From positions 1 to 57,440 of the forward strand of contig CAZVOD010000019.1 in assembly GCA_964628385.1 (NCBI GenBank): a stretch of 57,440 nt of DNA, written 5' to 3'. Under the pieces are notes generated by a model. The model had not been told where the DNA came from. It made no database searches and saw only the letters and a program-made list of their open reading frames with translations. Of this stretch, positions 54,948 to 57,440 are shown piece after piece. The stretch is from JANQPA01 sp964628385. GTDB lineage: Bacteria > Bacteroidota > Bacteroidia > Chitinophagales > Saprospiraceae. Position 1 is the stretch's first letter, and the number at the start of each line of letters is the position of its first letter. A program made the position numbers and the translations under genes.

Positions 54948-55755
54948 ATCTTTCAATCCCACTCCTCAAAATACGTGGCTAATTATCATGGGAACGATTG
55001 CTGTGATAGTAATCATTTTTGGACAATTTTATATACAGCATCATGTAAGGTCCCGTGTAGAGCAGGATGTTGCTCAGCTAAAAGAGCAAATAGCGCAATT
55101 AAAAAACCTTATCCGGGATACGTCAGCTGTTTTTTCAAAGGCTACGGATGCGGCAAGTCTAAATAATAAAATAGTGGCCCTTGAAAATAAAGTCCAACAA
55201 AATGATCTGAAGCTCAGGGATGACTTTAATGTACTTGTAAGATTAGGTATTCCTGCAACCAGCATCGCGCTACTATTACTTGTTGCAGGCCTTTACAATG
55301 CTGTTTATGGGTTTGCCAGGAAAAGAGCAGAGGAGCAACTAAAGAGGCAGTTCCTTTCAGAGGAAGAACAAATAAAAAAAGAGGATAAAATAGTTGTCAT
55401 CTCCCCGACAGGCCCTACTGAGGAAGTAAGTAAACTGATGCGTTTATCAGGCTTTATAAATATCGAGCAGGTAAGAGTTGATCTTTCCAAAGCATCAACT
55501 TCGGTTGATTACAGTGAAATAGAATCACCAGATTTGATAATAATCGACTTATCACATGATAAATACCATTCAGATGCACAGATCAAAGCGTTAACAGAAA
55601 AATTTCCAAAGTCAATGTTCTTGGTTTTTGGTAGAAATATTGACAGACAATTGATGGGGTCTCCTCGCTTGAGCTCGGCCACTTTCAAGTCTCAAATCTA
55701 CGCCAACGCCATGAATGCCATGAAGTTTAAAAGAAACTATTACCCAATAAACTAA
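54928..55755 (+). CDS. CRISPR-linked membrane protein with FGRN Rossmann-like domain
   Basis: A 275-residue protein not recognised as a known family. It starts with one of three ATGs (54928, 54934, 54940) inside the csm5 end. TM1 is about residues 17-36, a coiled coil lies between (about 42-98, heptad-like QLKEQIAQLKNLI), and TM2 is about 107-127. Residues 154-275 form a Rossmann/receiver-like fold: beta1 KIVVIS, beta PDLIIIDLS, and beta MFLVFGRN (234-237). The loops suggest a periplasmic coiled coil and a cytoplasmic sensor. It is similar in its C-terminal half to the next protein. The layout (membrane part plus sensor next to HD-less Cas10) is like Cam1 or Csx23 effectors in logic, but sequence similarity is not evident. 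Not CorA: CorA ends in its TM pair. Confidence 0.72.
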   Translation: MIMKMTKSFNPTPQNTWLIIMGTIAVIVIIFGQFYIQHHVRSRVEQDVAQLKEQIAQLKNLIRDTSAVFSKATDAASLNNKIVALENKVQQNDLKLRDDFNVLVRLGIPATSIALLLLVAGLYNAVYGFARKRAEEQLKRQFLSEEEQIKKEDKIVVISPTGPTEEVSKLMRLSGFINIEQVRVDLSKASTSVDYSEIESPDLIIIDLSHDKYHSDAQIKALTEKFPKSMFLVFGRNIDRQLMGSPRLSSATFKSQIYANAMNAMKFKRNYYPIN

Positions 55756-55762
55756 ATATCTG

Positions 55763-56404
55763 ATGAACCTAAAAGACCAGCTAAAGGATAGAATTGCTCT
55801 AAATATTGATGAAGTACTACAGGAGCTCAATAAAATATTTTTGGAAAATTCTGATAATCGAAATCTTGTCTTTCAATTTCGAAATAGCCTAAAAAGATTC
55901 CAGCGGGATAAATTGAGCGGAGTGCTTTCGCAGCAAGAATATAATCGGGAAGTGAGCGCCGTTGAGTTCAAAACAATGGAACTCATAGATCAAATTACTG
56001 AGGAAGAGGCTTTGGCTTATGAATTGGAAGAATCAATTTTCAATAAGATTCTGGTTGTTAGCCTGGATGTTGAGAAGGAATCAATCATGAAAAAATTGTT
56101 TTCTGAAAAATACTATAAGAATGTAGATTTCGATAATAGCGGAAAGCTTTTAGGAGCTGATTTGGTGAATAGGTACGATTTGGTGGTTTTCAATAATCAC
56201 CTACCGGGCGAAGATAATGCAGTGGAATCAACTATCATTCACCTTTTGGATAAAACAAAGCCTTATCTGCTGTATTTCGGCCGAAATTTACCATTGCTTT
56301 ATAAATATCCTTTCAAAGCCTATTTTGCCAATTCTCCCTTTTCTATACATGCAAGAATTAGAGAAATGATAGATTACTTAAAATATTCGGATGTTAAAAA
56401 ATGA
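55763..56404 (+). CDS. CRISPR-linked EAD11-like adaptor with FGRN Rossmann-like domain
   Basis: A 213-residue soluble protein not recognised as a known CRISPR effector. Residues about 1-80 form an EAD11-like helical domain, with RFQRDKLSGVLSQQEYNREV and VEFKTMELIDQI, in common with the protein at 36102. Residues 94-210 form a Rossmann-like fold: beta1 NKILVVS, beta YDLVVFNN, beta PYLLYFGRN (FGRN 172-175), then a last AYFANSPFSIHARIREMI. The second half is similar to that of the membrane protein before it (7 bases away), including the FGRN motif and the strand order. It probably senses the same signal and uses EAD11 to contact a partner. The FGRN domain could be CARF-like, TIR-like or receiver-like; I cannot decide by reading. 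Confidence 0.7.
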   Translation: MNLKDQLKDRIALNIDEVLQELNKIFLENSDNRNLVFQFRNSLKRFQRDKLSGVLSQQEYNREVSAVEFKTMELIDQITEEEALAYELEESIFNKILVVSLDVEKESIMKKLFSEKYYKNVDFDNSGKLLGADLVNRYDLVVFNNHLPGEDNAVESTIIHLLDKTKPYLLYFGRNLPLLYKYPFKAYFANSPFSIHARIREMIDYLKYSDVKK

Positions 56405-56447
56405 ATTAAAATAGGTGATATCCACCCTTCATCAAAAACTCTCAACT

Positions 56448-57188
56448 ATGACTAAAGATATCTCTGCCAATAAGCCATACCTTGCCTCTGGCAATAATTG
56501 CCAGCTAAAAAGCATAGCTCTCACCTTCTCCCTGCCGCTGCGGGGCCGACAAATTAGCCGTTGGCGGGGCGCTTTCATTGAAATGGCCGGATGGAAGGAA
56601 AGCTTGCTCCACAACCACGATGAGGATACCGGATTGCATTATCGCTATCCTCAGGTTCAGTATCGGGCATACAATGGTAAAGCAGGTATTTTTGCTATCA
56701 ATCAGGGGGTGGAAGCCATGCAGCGGGTGCTTTCCCAGGCCGACTGGACGGTCAACTGGAATCGGCAGCAGCAGCAATTGCAGATTGAAGACCTTCGGAT
56801 GTATCAACATCAACTGACCTTCACCGAAAATATGCCGAGGTACCAACTGAAAAACTGGATAGCTCTGAATGGCGAAAACTACAAGAAATGGCAGCAATCT
56901 CCGGGGATGGTCGGTAAGGCCGCCCTTTTACAACGATTGCTGGAAAACCATCTGATGGCTTGCTTGTGGTCTTTGGGCTGGAGCCCGGAAAAGCGCGTAG
57001 TCATTCAATTAGAAAATCAAGAGCGGGTCAAAAATATCACCTACCACGGTAATCCACTGGTGGCTTTTGATATGAGCTTTTCTGCCAACATCGAGTTGCC
57101 TAACGGCCTGGCCATTGGCAAGGGGGTGAGCCATGGTTTTGGTACCATCAAAAAGACAGCGATGGCTAACCGGGCTGGCAGAAAGTAA
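56448..57188 (+). CDS. cas6: Cas6 crRNA-processing endonuclease
   Basis: A 246-residue RAMP protein. The ATG at 56448 is preferred to a GTG at 56415. The C-terminal Gly-rich loop (LAIGKGVSHGFGTIK, near residue 223) and the double ferredoxin-like pattern are characteristic of Cas6, which cuts the pre-crRNA repeat. It ends the operon. Its base composition is GC-richer than the csm genes and the accessory pair before it, so it may have another history, or be the host's own copy serving several arrays. Confidence 0.87.
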   Translation: MTKDISANKPYLASGNNCQLKSIALTFSLPLRGRQISRWRGAFIEMAGWKESLLHNHDEDTGLHYRYPQVQYRAYNGKAGIFAINQGVEAMQRVLSQADWTVNWNRQQQQLQIEDLRMYQHQLTFTENMPRYQLKNWIALNGENYKKWQQSPGMVGKAALLQRLLENHLMACLWSLGWSPEKRVVIQLENQERVKNITYHGNPLVAFDMSFSANIELPNGLAIGKGVSHGFGTIKKTAMANRAGRK

Positions 57189-57440
57189 AATCTTACAATA
57201 TCTGCCCGGCTGGAGTCACCCATCCATCGTATACAGATAGTTCAGATGAAACAAGTCTATAGAACAAAAATTATTGTATCTTCATTGCGTTCTTTGACAG
57301 GCTGGTAAAATAATCTTTCAACAGCGAGGTGCTATTTATTTATCCAATACAGAAAGGACCTTACGTAAGCACCCTGTTGAAAAATAGCAACACAAATTGT
57401 AGACTTATTATGTTAAGTAGAAGCGTTTCGTACTTTGCAT
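57189..57440. other. Sequence after cas6, no array seen
   Basis: About 250 bases to the window end. No repeat of CRISPR size is seen. It contains a large inverted repeat (next entry) and a palindrome CTTACGTAAG (57360-57369). An array might begin beyond the edge, but nothing here proves it. Confidence 0.5.
57319..57379. repeat. Two-part inverted repeat after cas6
   Basis: CAACAG (57319-57324) and GGTGCT (57328-57333) pair with AGCACC (57368-57373) and CTGTTG (57374-57379), with three unpaired bases on the left side. AAAAATAG follows. It might be a terminator, or the start of a structured element that continues beyond the window. Confidence 0.4.

Noticed and set aside
54928..55755. The membrane protein as a CorA-type effector of HD-less type III systems
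   Set aside because: CorA-like effectors have their two membrane helices at the C-terminus and a large N-terminal soluble part; here the helices are N-terminal and the soluble domain follows.

Overview
The window looks like chromosomal DNA from a member of the Bacteroidota, most likely a marine or activated-sludge type of the Saprospiria/Cytophagia kind. The signs are family content (DUF4296, DUF1573, DUF3467, DUF5689, a TonB receptor with a CarboxypepD_reg-like plug extension, a type IX secretion C-terminal sorting domain, a PD40 protein of the PorE type, WbqC) and several promoters with the Bacteroidota -7 box TAnnTTTG. Genus cannot be fixed by reading alone. No rRNA, tRNA, transposase or CRISPR array was seen.

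Layout. 1-5.2 kb: the end of a two-component kinase, its OmpR-type regulator, a cNMP-binding/AlbA-2 fusion, membrane and envelope proteins (RlpA, LysE). 5.8-27.6 kb: mostly housekeeping genes (mnmA, rimM, purB, topA, PHP-PolX, ald, an RluA-type pseudouridine synthase, a dynamin-like GTPase with WbqC, an alkaline phosphatase), mixed with lipoproteins and an amidase. 27.6-36.1 kb: a 47-bp tandem repeat, a 1206-residue secreted cohesin/dockerin protein, a secreted PHP phosphodiesterase, a GH2 glycosidase and a DUF2927 lipoprotein gene broken by an in-frame stop. 36.1-42.3 kb: an EAD11-like adaptor protein, an ARPP-1 lipoprotein, a 186-bp nested inverted-repeat element, a multi-span membrane protein, a tiny membrane protein, a Pif1-type helicase and a secreted EEP nuclease/phosphatase. 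42.5-48.6 kb: a TonB receptor with a DUF5689 surface lipoprotein, then trmN6. 48.7-57.4 kb: a decayed HTH gene, an AT-rich spacer and a type III-A CRISPR-Cas operon.

The most interesting part is 49.5-57.2 kb. The operon encodes Cas10 (with the cyclase GGDD motif but no HD nuclease domain), Csm2, Csm3, Csm4 and Csm5, followed without a break by two proteins I do not recognise as known type III effectors, and then Cas6. The first is a two-span membrane protein with a periplasmic coiled coil and a cytoplasmic Rossmann-like domain. The second is soluble, with an N-terminal EAD11-like adaptor domain joined to a domain of the same type (both carry a FGRN motif after a core beta strand). The inference is a signalling-only type III system in which a Cas10-made nucleotide is read by a membrane effector and a paralogous soluble adaptor, in place of Csm6. 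A further EAD11-like protein at 36.1 kb could be a partner. Csm genes and both accessory genes are clearly more AT-rich than cas6 and the rest of the window, which suggests that they were acquired as a block.
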